Source of the DNA: Salminus brasiliensis | Lineage: Eukaryota; Chordata; Actinopteri; Characiformes; Bryconidae | Length of the DNA stretch: 64,000 nucleotides | Direction: 5' to 3' | Assembly: GCF_030463535.1 (NCBI RefSeq) | Contig: NC_132899.1 | Coordinates: 20,075,990 to 20,139,989, forward strand | In this document: positions 12,022 through 46,879 of the stretch, piece by piece | Numbering within the stretch: position 1 is the first letter of the stretch | Layout: the number at the start of each line of letters is the position of its first letter | Program-made: the position numbers and the translations under genes | Notes under the pieces: generated by a model | Told to the model about the DNA's origin: nothing | Databases searched by the model: none | What the model saw: only the letters and a program-made list of their open reading frames with translations

Positions 12022-12061
<40 letters not shown>

Positions 12062-12107
12062 CTGCTGCGTTATTTCAGAGACGCGGGGAAAGCGCCGCTC
12101 AGAGCCC
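11521..12107 (+). promoter_or_regulatory. cbx7 promoter and 5' untranslated region (approximate)
   Basis: This is GC-rich sequence with several CG dinucleotides (from about 11775) upstream of the cbx7 start. It includes a (TG)n run at 11731-11773 and a (CA)n run at 12022-12060. No TATA box or transcription start was identified. The assignment rests on position and composition. Confidence 0.4.
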
Positions 12108-16413
<4,306 letters not shown>

Positions 16414-18045
16414 TACTGAGACTTGAGAAAAGAGAGTTGGTGGGATGTGAGACTCTGATCAAATGCACTATGTTGGAGCGTTTTTGACGTAATTCATTCT
16501 ACTGCATGACATTCGTTAACATTTCAAAGTAGATTCATAATTAGCACAGCAAACATCTTCAGCCTGTCTTAACTTTCACTGTTGATGTCAGTTGAGGAAA
16601 AGCCCAGTGTTTTTATAGTAACATAGTTTTAATCTTCAAGCCTGTGATCTTTGACGCTTTTAACAAGTGGTAGAAGAGGTACGAAAAAAAGTTGCACTCA
16701 AGTAGTACTGTTACTTTGATACTTTGCTGAGTACATGTAAGAGTACTATTTTATTCATCTTATTCAAGTATAAATGCGTATACATTGTCACCGTACACAA
16801 TGAGTTTTAACTTTGGGAGACTACAATCATTCAGAATCTAAAATAATTTGGGGTGTGTTAATTCCTTAATGAAGTGGCCAGTGTACACAGGGCTGTTATT
16901 ATGCCCTGTGCTCAATGAAATGTAAGTTTAATAACATATTGTTCCCAAAACAGTAGTAAAAGTACTCATTTATAAATACTGCAATTCAATAGACTGTGTC
17001 TTTAAAACACTACAAAGTACACTAAGCCAAGAATGCGCAATCCGGAAGTTTACACCACTGCCAATTTCTGAGAAGCGGTGCCATTTATGAAAAGGATTCA
17101 ATAAAGAATCATATCTCAGTTTATTGCACTCCACTGCTCCTTGGTTGAAATTTTGGTAGAAGCTAATTAGGCTAACTAATTGGCACAGTTTTAAGGTAAG
17201 AGGGACACCTATACGGAAGATAATACTCAAGCATTTATGTAGTTTCAGCAGTCAGTCACACGCAGTTAGTTTCAGGAAACCTACTGTGAACTCTGTTACT
17301 TTACAGATTATATTTGGAACAGTTTGTTGTATGGGAAATGTCAGCTTCAGTGTCACCCAATCACACATGGTTTCAGACCGGCGACATGCCGTCATCAGTG
17401 CGATGCCGTCAGAAATGTACAAATAAGAGGTGTTCGTCCTTTGTTTTTCTTCCGTTGCTGTCAATAGACATATCAGACTGCTGTTTCTAATAACCATGTA
17501 AATAAGACAAAGTAACGCAGCACTGTAGCACCTCCTTTTTGTTGTTTCCAAGTCCAATTATGTCCCACTTTATCCAGTCATTGCACTTAAACTGCAACGT
17601 GTGCCTATTGTCAAACTTTGTTGTTCCGTTAAAACGTACTATGATGTATACTCGTACCAAAAGGTAACCGCATCCACCTACACTGCAGCAACTTCTGTCC
17701 GACTCGTTGACAGCTGAAGAGAACTGAAGACAATTTTGTCTGTATTTTTCTATGCTGATTTGAATGTATATTTGAGGATAGTCTCTGGGGACTGACCTGA
17801 CTATTTTGTACTTTTCTTATGATTGATGGAAACCAAGTAAATGAAACATTGTACACACTTAATATATTACCAAGTTATCTGTGGTTGCTTTTGCTTCTTT
17901 TAAAATATATATAAATAAATAAATAAATAAATATTGCACTTTAAAACAAATAATCTGGTAGTGTGATGGTAGAAGAATAAATGGCAGTATTTGTCTAATT
18001 ATCCATGTGCTTTTATATTGTAATAAAGTTCAATGTGAGAAATCA
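16414..18045 (+). other. cbx7 3' untranslated region
   Basis: This is AT-rich non-coding sequence after the cbx7 stop. An AATAAA at 18022-18027 in the context TTGTAATAAAGTTCAATG is the best polyadenylation signal, which would place cleavage near 18045. The convergent ep300 3' end lies about 150-200 bp further on. Confidence 0.5.
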
Positions 18046-18214
18046 TGACACTGTGTACTTTGTGTTCATCAAAGCAAACAGCAAAAAAGCTAATATCATA
18101 CACAAGCTAAATCATGCAGTAGTTTATCACCATTTCCTGTTAAAGGCAAGGGATTCCTGTTCCTGCTAATTCTCAACATAAGGGAAAACCAAACTAAGAG
18201 CCATAAAGAGTTCC

Positions 18215-18863
18215 ATTGGTACAAACATACTTTAATGTACAATTAAATAATTGGCAAAAAATCTGACCACCAGAATAACTTAAAAAAAAAAAAAGAAAAC
18301 CAGAAACCAGAGCATCAAATATTTTTGCTCCTCTCAGCAAGCACCAAAAAGTGTTAGCATGAGAAAAGTGGTCAAAACTTCAAAACACATGGTCTTTTTC
18401 CAGTCTGTGTCTGTTAAAAGAAGAAAAAAAAAATCTCTGTTCAGTTGCCATGGTTTGTACAGTGAATAGTTGTGTATATCCATATATGCATGTATAAGAC
18501 ATTTCATTAAAACGGCATGATATTTCTCAGCAGTCCCTAAGTGGGATGTATAAGGTATGACAGCAGTGTCATTTTGCATCACCATTACATCTTACAAAAA
18601 AAAAAAAGGAAAAAAAGTGTCATTTATCAGCTCCTGTTTCTTCAAGTTGTTTTTTTTATTTTCCAAAAATTAAATTAAATAATATATCTATATATAAAAG
18701 ACAAGTATTTCTCATTTTTATAAAATAAGTCTCAAGCCATATTGCCACTGTTCATGTCACGTGGTCATTCCCCACCCCTTTACCGGTCAACTTTATGAAG
18801 GGAAACAAGAAAAAAAAAATTAATAGGGTTGCCGTCTTTCCCGTTCATTCAGAAAAGGTCCTC

Positions 18864-18917
<54 letters not shown>

Positions 18918-20418
18918 CCCTCCCCCCCAAACTGCACAGTAGATGCCCTCCACAGTGTGTTTGTGTGCAACATGGAGACAAAGAGCCTGCACTGGCTTGT
19001 TAGTACACACCCACCATGTTCAAGTGAAAAAAACTCGAAATTTTATACACATACAAAGCTGCAATAGTACTGACCAGCACCCCATTCAAACAGCCTCATG
19101 GCAAAACATCAGTTTGAGCTTGCTTGCTCCAAGCTGCCCTAAAGTTCTACAACTCTTAAGAGCTTAAATCAACAGGAAACAGCAATAGAAAATTCTCACA
19201 AGTCTATGTCTGCCTGCCCATTTCCATGTACATCGTATTTACTACAAAAAAGAAGAAAAGAAAGCATTTTAGTCCAGACTTTTCTTTATACAGCAGGAAA
19301 AAGAACTGAAAACCAAAACGTTCTGAACATTGAAGTCACAGGGAAAAGGGGAAAAGTCAGGGGAAACAGTTCCTTCCTGGGCAAAGAGGAGTGAGGGCAC
19401 ACAGTCAGTGGGGTGGCAAAAGGGAATTAAGGTTGCTTCTTTGAGAATTTCACATTCCCTCATCACATTTAACCACTTAGTCTTCGTGGCAGAAATCACC
19501 AAACTGTGTTTTCTGAATATAGCACACCTGTAGTGTCAACAGTTCCATTACCGTTCCAGCATTAAAGGACAGAATCAGACAATGGAGCGCACATTCACAG
19601 GAGAGGGTTCATGGAAGTGGGAAACTGAGACATGCATAGGAGAACAGACATATCCCATGCAATCGGTCATCAGAAAACACACCAACACTCGACTTCACTT
19701 AATCCTTAACGCCTCCCTCCCCTCCCCTCCCCTCCCCTCCCACCCACAAAACTTTACAAAAAAAAAAAAAAATACGAAATATAAATTCATTCATTTCTTC
19801 AGCCTGATTCTGTTAACAAAAATATATTCTTTGTGAATTGCAGCTGTCTCAAACTGAATATGCTATTATGTATCTGAAAAAGAAAACATGAACACTGAAG
19901 GGATTTTAAGCTGTTCAAGATGATAAATACAACAGTAATAATGGTTAACCACCACCCCAACCACCACCATTTCTGATTGGATTTTAACACTTTCAAAAAT
20001 GGGTACAATCTTGACTGTGTATGAAAGGAAAAGAAAACAAAAAAGGTTTACTGTGTTTACATGTTTTTCTCCTCTTTAATTCTATGCTTCTAAAATCTTA
20101 AAAATATCTATAAAAAAGGCAGACGTCCCCAAAAATATCATATACCAAGGAGAATTTTCCCATCCTTTCACCCAAAACCCTTTGAACACAATTGGCTAAA
20201 AAATATATATGTATATATTAACAGCAATAACTTAGCAATAACCATTCATTTAATTTATTAATTTGCGCATTTAATGTAGTATCTCCCATAGGAAGTTGTA
20301 TTCTTTTCATTTACTTCAAAAAAAAAAATTAAATAACACTAATAATGATTCGCAATGGTAAATTCTAAAACTGCAACCCATTCCTGGTAACCAGGGCAGT
20401 TCTCCAAAGACTGTAATG
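18215..20418 (-). other. ep300 3' untranslated region (approximate)
   Basis: This is non-coding sequence after the ep300 stop. On the minus strand an ATTAAA (plus-strand TTTAAT at about 18231-18236) followed by GTATGTTTGT is a candidate distal polyadenylation site. A long A run at 18865-18913 and a CTCCC repeat near 19715-19740 are low-complexity. The end point is inferred. Confidence 0.4.
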
Positions 20419-38819
<18,401 letters not shown>

Positions 38820-39130
38820 ATTTTTCTACGAATTAAAAATATATATATCCACAAAGATAGGCGTCGTCGCCTATTTAGCGATCCTTGTTCTTCTCGTCGC
38901 CTTTAAAACTCGACTTTTCCCCCTCCTTTTGAGGGACTAAGGGGGGGAAAGTCCCGTGTACAAAATACTCCTCTTTCCTGGGTTCGCCTCTCGATTTCAG
39001 CTTCGGCGTATCAACCCCCTCCCCAGTCCGATTTTTTGTTCTTTATAAATTTCTGCAAGCGGAGGAGGAGGCAGGGGGAGTCGGTGAGAGGATAAAAAAG
39101 ACACACGTAGCAACTCCCGACCAACTCACC
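38820..39130 (-). promoter_or_regulatory. ep300 promoter and 5' untranslated region
   Basis: This is GC- and CG-richer sequence immediately upstream of the ep300 ATG, with C-rich and G-rich stretches (for example near 38918-38952 and 39060-39080). No TATA box is evident. The location is inferred from the start codon, and the transcription start is not determined. Confidence 0.4.
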
Positions 39131-39139
39131 GAGTCCTAC

Positions 39140-40225
39140 ATGACAGTAGGAGAATTAACCGAATGAATATGTTTCGCAATTTTGCATGTTAGTCTCCATC
39201 CTCTTTAGGAAGAGCTTTATGTTGAGGAGTGAAACTGAGCGCAGGGCGAAGTTAATAGCAAAGCCATTTTACCTCACAGTTATAGATGCGTGCCAGATTA
39301 TTATTTTTTACGATGTATCTTTCTGACTAGTTTGGGTATTTTTTTATTTATTATTTTAAAATAAATATATATAACTGTTTTACTCTTGTTTGACAACATG
39401 GCGGTGCCACGAAGATTTCTTTCCAAATTTGTTCATCATAAAACGACATAAAACCAAAATATAATAGTGATTTTTTTTTTTTTTTACGATATTTCAGTTA
39501 CATACAGCTCTATAAGATAATTATGAGGTATAATCTTTTTTTTTGGAGCTAAAAATTGGTAAAGTGTTTGAATAATTGACAGCCTGGTGGTTCAGTACAC
39601 AAGATTTATTTTTACAGTTGTGGGCTCCATCTCATTACTCTGTTAATCAAACATAAATAAATAAATAAATACAAAATAAACTGCACTCGCTCTTCTATAT
39701 TTTCCATTTTTGAATGTTGTTATGTAATATCACAAAAAATTATAAGTTCTACATAACATTAATTGCATCCATACTTGTGATATAATAAACTGGGGTGTAC
39801 TGGGTATCCCTGCCTCCACCTATATCACCCCTTGGAATATGTTTACAGTTGGCCTGACTGCTGATGAGTGCAGTGACAGTGCTACACAGGAGAAAGTGTC
39901 TATACTGAAATCTAGCAGTGGTGGAAAGAGCTGAATGCTTTAGTGGTTTCCATAAGGCATGTTAAGACATTTTGTAGTCGTTCGAAATGAACAGTGCACA
40001 CTTGGAAGAGGAACTTTTGCTATCCCATATATGTACTGCAGGACACTGACAGGAAGATACCATTCTTGTAATGATTAATTACATTAATTTAATTGCTAAT
40101 GAGTGAATTAAGAGCCACAAACATTCACTTTCACACAAGGAATCTGTATTCCTGCAATCATGAAAAGTGTTACATACTAATAAACAGTCTCTAAAAGCAT
40201 CTCAGTATGAACGCTCCCTCTGCCA
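39140..40225. other. Intergenic sequence without recognised features
   Basis: This is AT-rich sequence between ep300 and the tandem repeat at 40230. It has short T runs and TAAA repeats (about 39650-39675). No gene, RNA or element was recognised. Confidence 0.5.
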
Positions 40226-40229
40226 GACA

Positions 40230-40762
40230 AGATGATCTCAACACTAAGGTGCTTTGGGAAACTTGGCCCATGGTAGGAGAGGTTATAGTGGTGATCCCAA
40301 TGTAGGGGTGGTTATAGAGATACAGGCTCACTGTAATGGCGCTTATAGAGTTATGGGCCACAGTAAGAAAAGTTATTGAGTTATGAGTCACAGAAAGGAA
40401 GGTTATAGAGTTATATGACCTAGTGAAGGAGTTTGTAGACTTTTGGACCACGGTAAGCAAGGTTATAGGGTCATGTGACCCAAAAATGTCTAGAGAGTCT
40501 AGAGTATTTTAGGCCATGGTAGTTATGGACCACGGTGATGGAGTTTATAGACTTATGAGCCACAGTAGGGTGGGTTATAGGGTTTTGTGCCCCATTATTG
40601 AAGTTTAGAGTGTTTTAGGCCATGGTAATTATGGACCACAGTGATGGAATTCATAGACTTATGGGCCACAGCAAGGTAGGTTATAGAGTTATGAGCCACA
40701 GTGATGAAGTTTATAGAGTAATGAGTAACGGTAAGAAAGGATATGGGTTACAGTAAGAGGGT

Positions 40763-40804
<42 letters not shown>
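40230..40804. repeat. Diverged tandem repeat followed by (TA)n
   Basis: There are some ten or more degenerate copies, about 35-60 bp each, of a unit like GGTTATAGAGTTATGRGCCACAGTAA. They are followed by a pure TA run at about 40766-40804. The frames through it are not genes. Confidence 0.8.
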
Positions 40805-40806
<2 letters not shown>

Positions 40807-41011
40807 ACTCCTCCACACAAAAGAACCCAGACGAACGTCTGAGGAATTGCAGTCCTCTCTTACCTTGGATTATGGTACCACCATTAGAAAGAGACTGGGC
40901 ACATTGGTAAAACTCGCCTTACATGTGCCACAAAACCCTCCAAAGCCATTTGGAATAATGTTTTGTGGGCTGATAAATAGAGCTTACACAGTCTTACACA
41001 GTTAGAACATC

Positions 41012-41490
41012 ATACGCCATATGGACAAAAGTATTGGGACATCTGCTCATTCATAGTTTCCTCTGAAATCAAGAGTATTAAAAAAAATGTCCTGCTTTTG
41101 TTGAAATAATTGTATCTACTGTCCAGGGAGGCCTTTCTAGCCCTACTAGATTTTGGAGCATTGCTGCTAGGATTGTATTTCAGTTAGCAACAAGAGCATT
41201 AGTGAGGCCAGGATGTTGGATGATCACCACCCCACCTGATCCCCAACTCCCAGACTCATCCCAAAATAATTGGATGGAGCGCCATAATTCCAAAGAACAC
41301 AGTTCTACTGCTCCACAGCTCCAATACTGTGGGCTTTATATTCCTCTAGCCCACACCTGGCATTGGTGCCAATTGGTTCATGTTTATCTGCATACGCATC
41401 TGGATCAGCAGCAGGCACAACTTAAAGTAAATGAAAAAGGAAGTGAATGCATTCATTAGAAGGGGTGTCCACAAACATTTATATTTTAGA
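41012..41490. mobile_element. Non-autonomous DNA element (MITE-like), copy 2
   Basis: It starts CATATGGACAAAAGTATTGG and ends GGGGTGTCCACAAACATTTA. These are the reverse complement of the ends of the copy at 8525-8930. Internal sequence such as TTTTGGAGCATTGCTGCTAG also matches that copy in inverse orientation. Confidence 0.55.
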
Positions 41491-41639
41491 TATTGTAGCT
41501 TGGTGTAAGGCCAGTGCCCAGCAGGGTTTGAGTTGGATGATTAACTGAGTCAGTTGAGAATGTCAGTCTTTTTAGTCTTGATAAACCTCATAGTTTCAGA
41601 TCACTGTTCTGTTGAAAGATAAGGTGTTACACACTTTTG

Positions 41640-42075
41640 CCATCAGAATCAATTGTTGGATGTGGGAGAAATGGTCAGGCATTAAGACTTAAGCGACTAT
41701 GACAATCACCAGTTTGTTGTGGGCAGACAACTGAGCATTTTAAGATGAGGTGTTGGATATCTAAGGCAATCACTTTGAAAGGGAATCTTAGATAATCCCT
41801 TCTGGCCTGAATCAACAACTAAAAAACACTGTGGCAGAAATTACAGAAATAGAGATGGTTACAGAAGGAGTACGTCACAACCCACAGTGTATCGCACTGT
41901 GTTGCATATGTGTAGCCCCAGTTTGGTCAGAGTGCCCATGCTAATCCCTGTCCACCACTAAAAGAAGCACCTACAATAGGCACATTGAATCCTACATATA
42001 GCACATGAATCCATGTGGAGGACCAACAGCATTTTAGGCAGGTGATTTTAATATTTTGGCTCATATTTGTAGCTG
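41640..42075 (+). mobile_element. Internally deleted Tc1-like transposon, second copy
   Basis: It holds fragments like TCAGAGTGCCCATGCTAATC and CCTGTCCACCACTAAAAGAA (middle of a Tc1-like transposase). These jump to an end sequence, ATTTTAGGCAGGTGATTTTA and ATATTTTGGCTCAT. It probably belongs to the same family as 7910-8415 but has a different internal deletion. It is degenerate. Confidence 0.5.
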
Positions 42076-42204
42076 TTATAATGCCAAACACCTTATTCTG
42101 CCATTGACTCGTATGGTGTTTGGTGGATGATTGAAGTTTAAAGAAACAAAACATATTAGCGATTTAACATTTCATTCATTTAACAAACAGGAGACTCAGT
42201 AGCA

Positions 42205-43290
42205 TGTGGGAGAACTAGCCACAACAGCCTAGTTACCAGCCTGGTCACACACTGCTGTGGGTTGGCACTTGTGATCCCACAAGTGTTCAATGGGGTTGAG
42301 GTCAGGACTTCTGGCAGGTCATTCCACCCTCTCCCAACCCAAATTCTGGAGGTAGTCTCTGATAAACTCTGTAGGGATGAGCGTTGTCATCTTGGAGGAT
42401 AGAGTTCAGTCACAGACTGTGGAGATATGGGATTGCCACTGGTGGCAGAATTTCATCTCAATATCTCTCTGCATTGAGCCTTCAATTATGACAATCCTCG
42501 TTTTTCCAGTGAGGGAGATGACGCCTCACACCATCACACTGCCCTCACCAAAAGATGTTACTCTATCTGTGCAGCAATCAGCATAGCAATCTCCGCATCT
42601 CCACACTTTGACCCTATGACCCAACTGCTGTAGGCAGAATCTGGACTGCTGAACGTTCCTCCACGTGTTCAGGTTCCAGTGCACGTGTTTCTGACACCAG
42701 TGCCAATGGGCCTGCCGGTGAAGAGCAGTCATAGCAGGCCTCCGGGCAGCCCGATGAGATTGGAGATTGGCTGCATGCAGTCTGTACACCCACTTTGCGT
42801 CCTGTCTCTGACACCCCAAGTTATATACAACTTGGCCTTCAGTTTGGAGATGACACGAGGGCTCACTCCAAGTAATGCCGCAACTGGGTTTTGCGGAACA
42901 CCAGCTTGAAGTTGCCCTATCACATGAGCCCTATCCAGATCAGTCAAACGTGGCATGCCGATTCTTGGAGCAGACACCTACTGACCACTGTAGCAGGGCC
43001 CATGCTCACAGGTGCTGCCAATCAGATACCAAACCTGGATGGAAGCTCAAAACAAGGGTCAACAGCAACAGCAAAATAAGCTGTTCGGCAATGGCAGAGA
43101 GGATTTGGCAAATCTTTCATGGGCGCAACCCACATACTCAGCTTTGCTGCTCATCCCCCAAATGCATGTTCCTTACAAATGTGACACCATTTGAAAGGGA
43201 AATTAGTATACGATTTATTGCCAAAATGCATTGTCACTACAAAGAATTAATCTACCAAACACAACTTTCCTTACTTTTTGTGCTCAATAT
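42205..43290 (-). pseudogene. Decayed Tc1-like transposase (copy A)
   Basis: On the minus strand, from about 42977, an amino-terminal helix-turn-helix MPRLTDLDRAHVIGQLQAGV is followed by frame-shifted pieces. These include NLQSHRAARRPAMTALHRQA, WCQKHVHWNLNTWRNV and TDRVTSFGEGSVMV, all typical of Tc1 transposases. Frameshifts and stops make it non-functional. The right end resembles a Tc1-type terminus (TTACTTTTTGTGCTCAATAT). Confidence 0.75.
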
Positions 43291-43311
43291 ATATATATAC
43301 AAACACACACA

Positions 43312-44790
43312 CAGTGGGGAGAAAAAGTATTTAGTCAGTCACCAATTGTGCAAGTTCTCCCACTTAAAAATGAGAGAGGCCTGTAATTGACATCATAGGC
43401 AGACCTCAACTATGAGAGACAGAATGAGAAAAAGAAATCAGAAAATCACATTGTCTGATTTTTAAAGAATTTATTTGCAAATAATGGTGGAAAATAAGTA
43501 TTTGGTCAATAACAAAAGTTCATCTCAATACTTTGTTATATATCCTTTGTTGGCAATGACAGAGGTCAAACGTTTTCTGTAAGTCTTCACAAGGTTGGCA
43601 CACACCGTTGCTGGTATGTTGGCCCATTCCTCCATGCAGATCTCCTCTACAGCAGTGATGTTTTGGGGCTGTCGGCGGGCAACACAGACTCACAGACTCA
43701 ACTCCCTCCAAAGGTTTTCTATGGGGTTGAGATCTGGAGACTGGCTAGGCCACTACAGGACCTTGAAATGCTTTTTACGAAGCCACTCCTTTGTTGCCCT
43801 GGCAGTGTGCTTGGGATCATGGTCATGCTGAAAGACCCAGCGACGTTTCATCTTCAATGCCCTTGCTGATGGAAGGAGCTTTGCACTCATAATCTTACAA
43901 TACATGGCCCCATTCATTCTTTCATGTACACGGACCAGTCGTTCTAGTCCCTTTGCAGAGAAACAGCCCCAAAGCATGATGTTGCCACCCCCATGCTTCA
44001 CAGTTGGTATGGTGTTCTTTGGATGCAACTCAGCATTCACTCTCCTCCAAACACAACGAGTTGTTTGTACCAAACAGTTCTACTTTGGTTTCATCTGACC
44101 ATAAGACATTCTCCCAATACTCTTCCAGAACATCCAAATGCTCTCCAGCAAACTTCAGACGCACCTGGATATGTACTGGCTTAAGCAGGGGAACACGTCT
44201 GGCACTGCAAGATCTGAGTCCCTGGTGGCGTAGTGTGTTACTGACGGTAGCCTTTGTAACGTTGGTCCCAGCTTTCTGCAGGTCATTCACTAGGTCCCCC
44301 CGTGTGGTTCTGGGATTTTTGCTCACCGTTCTTGTGATCATTTTGACCCCACGGGCTGAGATCTTGCGTGGAGCCCCTGATCGAGGGAGATTAACAGTGG
44401 TCTTGTAGGTCTCCCATTTTCTGATTATTGCTCCCACAGTAGATTTCTTCACACCAAGCTGCTTGCCTATTGCAGATTCAGTCCCAGCCTGGTGCAGGTC
44501 TACAATTTTGTTTCTGGTGTCCTTCGACAGCTCTTTGGTCTTCACCATAGTGGAGTTTGGAGTGTGACTGTTTTAGGTTGTGGGCAGTCTTTGTCTTTTA
44601 TACTGTTAATGAGTTCAAACAGGTGCCATTAATACAGGTAATGAGTGGAGAAGCCTCTTAAAGAATAAGTTACAGGTCTGTGACAGCCAGAAATCTTGCT
44701 TGTTTGTAGGTGACCAAATACTTATTTTCCACCATTATTTGCAAATAAATTCTTTAAAAATCAGACAATGTGATTTTCAGATTTTTTTCT
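43312..44790 (-). mobile_element. Tc1-like transposon with broken transposase (copy B)
   Basis: The transposase is read on the minus strand from an ATG at 44548 ([20 protein letters not shown]). It continues through [20 protein letters not shown] and [14 protein letters not shown] to about 44030, then shifts frame into [20 protein letters not shown] and [20 protein letters not shown]. The DDE-type context is visible but the frame is interrupted at least twice. Matching inverted repeats of about 68 bp lie at 43440-43507 and 44711-44779. The left side continues outward to CAGTGGGGAG at 43312, while the right side loses its outer part. Confidence 0.85.
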
Positions 44791-44859
44791 GAAAAGCACA
44801 AAAATATAAAAATATATATATTGTTTTTCTCTATATCTATTTTTATTTCATCTTTTATT

Positions 44860-45045
44860 TTATTGTATAATGCACCATGCATTCGCAATCGGAGGCAGGC
44901 CAGAACTGCAGACAGGCCAATCTAGCACCCGCACTCTTTGCTTACCCAGCGATGCACTTGTAATCAGAGCAGAATGTGGTTTGGTGTTGGTTTGGCTGAA
45001 AACTGCAGGGAAGTCCTCGCCAAAGACAGAGTGGGGATCGCAGCA
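44860..45045. mobile_element. Fragment of a DNA transposon
   Basis: Phrases such as CAGACAGGCCAATCTAGCAC and CCCGCACTCTTTGCTTACC resemble an antisense Tc1/mariner-type transposase region that I recall from other fish. It is too short and decayed to classify. Confidence 0.3.
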
Positions 45046-45049
45046 TGCA

Positions 45050-46875
45050 ATCTTATGCAAAAGTCTGGGCACCCTCGACCAAGTTATACTTTTTTTTTTT
45101 ATTGAGGAGTAGTAAACATGGCTATTGCAGCCAAACACACAACTTTTTTTGGCAAATCTTAATGCTCTTTCACAGCATTTAAAAATCCCCTGTGTGGCCT
45201 GTGCTAAGATTTGGGCACCTACTCTTCTTTGCAGAGGGCCTCTAATTCTGAGATATTGTTGGGTTATCTGTTCACAAATATTCTTCAGTTAACCTTGGTG
45301 TTAACCAAGGTAGTCTGTGGTGGTTTTAAGGTATATTTTGGGTCATTATCTGTTATAGAAGCCATTCTCTTATGAGCGTCAGACTTTTAACAGATGGTTT
45401 GACATTTGCATCAAGAATTTGCTAATATTTTACCAATGCCACTGGCAGTGACATAACCCCAAAGCATGCTTCACTGTTGGCAAGGTTCTTGCAGTTGCTT
45501 TTTTTTCTTCAAATGTACCTTTGCTGATTGTGGATAAAGAGTTCTGTCTTTTTTTACTTTATCAACATTTTAAACATTTAAACATTCCTTTTTATGATTC
45601 GTCCATGCAAGCAGAACAAGCAGCGCTGCATAGTAAAACAGTGCACCACCCTCTTGACTTGTTAAATTGTCTTGCAGGTTCTTGGCAGTCACAGGTAGGG
45701 TTGGACTGTCTTACCAGCTTACTATCTGGTCTATCTGAGAGTTTTCTTGATCTTCCAGATCTTATCTTCATTTCCGTGGTTTTCCTGAACAGACATTTCT
45801 TAATAACAGTATGCACCGTAGAAAGCGCAACTTGTTGCCTTCCTTTGTCTTGCAGGCATTGATTACTTTTGTTTTTCAGATTTTTGACAGTTGCTTAGAA
45901 GAGCCTATGATTGAGTGTTAGCAATATTTATATACTTTATAAAGCTTGGGAATTTGATTTATTATTGATTTATTATTGATTTTGATTTTTTAATATATAA
46001 TTTTCTGCCTTTTCTCCCAATTCCCAACCTGTTTGTAGCTCTCCAGCACCCCCACACCAGCTAGCAGATGCCTGTGCCGGCCAACAACATTGCTTTAAGA
46101 GTGATAAGGGGACAGTGAGCCATCAGACATACTCTTTTTTTTTACACACATAACCATATAGCATGTCCATATGCCTATGCCTGTAGGATTAGCTTAACTG
46201 GGAACCAGAAAGTATTGTCCACGGGTTTCATGCTGGCCTCACATATAGATGTCCACCAGGGTCAGTGACGGGAACAGGTGGATTCAAACATGAGCCCCAT
46301 CTGGGTTGTATACTGCACATGGGGACTAGATGGGACCCATGAGAGATTAAGGTGGGCTGTAATTATGTGGTCCATTTGGAAAGCCCAACTGGATCCAATA
46401 ACAACACACTCACCCTATACCCACCTGGAACCCACCTAGCCTATGTTTCACCCATGTGAGCCCCACATGTTCACAGAGGACATACATACAAACTCATGCA
46501 CACACGCCACAACAATTTTAAGACTAACCAATTCACCTGATCTCCATGTTTTTGGAATGTGGGACTGAACCGGAGTCCCCAGAGAAAACCCACACAGACA
46601 CAGTGAAAACATAAAAAATTGCTGCATCCAAACTGATGCATCCAAACAAATGCAGTAAAAAGATTTTCTCATTTTGAAGAAAGTACTTGATTTCTTCTGA
46701 ACTAGTTTGGGGAACAAAGCTTGCTTCTAGATTTCTCCTGGATGCCCCCAGCCAGCATGTGTATTTGTTCAGTTCCATCAGCACCTCATGCTCCATGTCG
46801 AGCAAACAAACACTTATTTCCCAAGTAAGAAGCCTTTTAATTCACACATGTGCCTAAACTTTTGCACAGTATTCA
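45050..46875. mobile_element. Degenerate DNA transposon with nested SINE
   Basis: The left end, TGCAAAAGTCTGGGCACCC (about 45056), and the right end, GTGCCTAAACTTTTGCACAG (about 46850), are imperfect inverted repeats. Internal sequence such as CCCCAAAGCATGCTTCACTG is the antisense of a VKHxx-type Tc1/mariner transposase stretch. A SINE fragment (45990-46115) lies inside. No intact frame remains. Confidence 0.5.
45990..46115 (-). repeat. SINE fragment, same family as 6700-7125
   Basis: The reverse complement contains a GGGAATTGGGAGAAAAGGC segment and a GCCGGCACAGGCATCTGCTA segment. Both correspond to parts of the SINE near 6870 and 7075. The head is missing. Confidence 0.5.
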
Positions 46876-46879
46876 AAAC

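Noticed and set aside
42205-44790. A host gene encoding the [18 protein letters not shown] protein
   Set aside because: It is a Tc1-like transposase inside inverted repeats and is broken by frameshifts.
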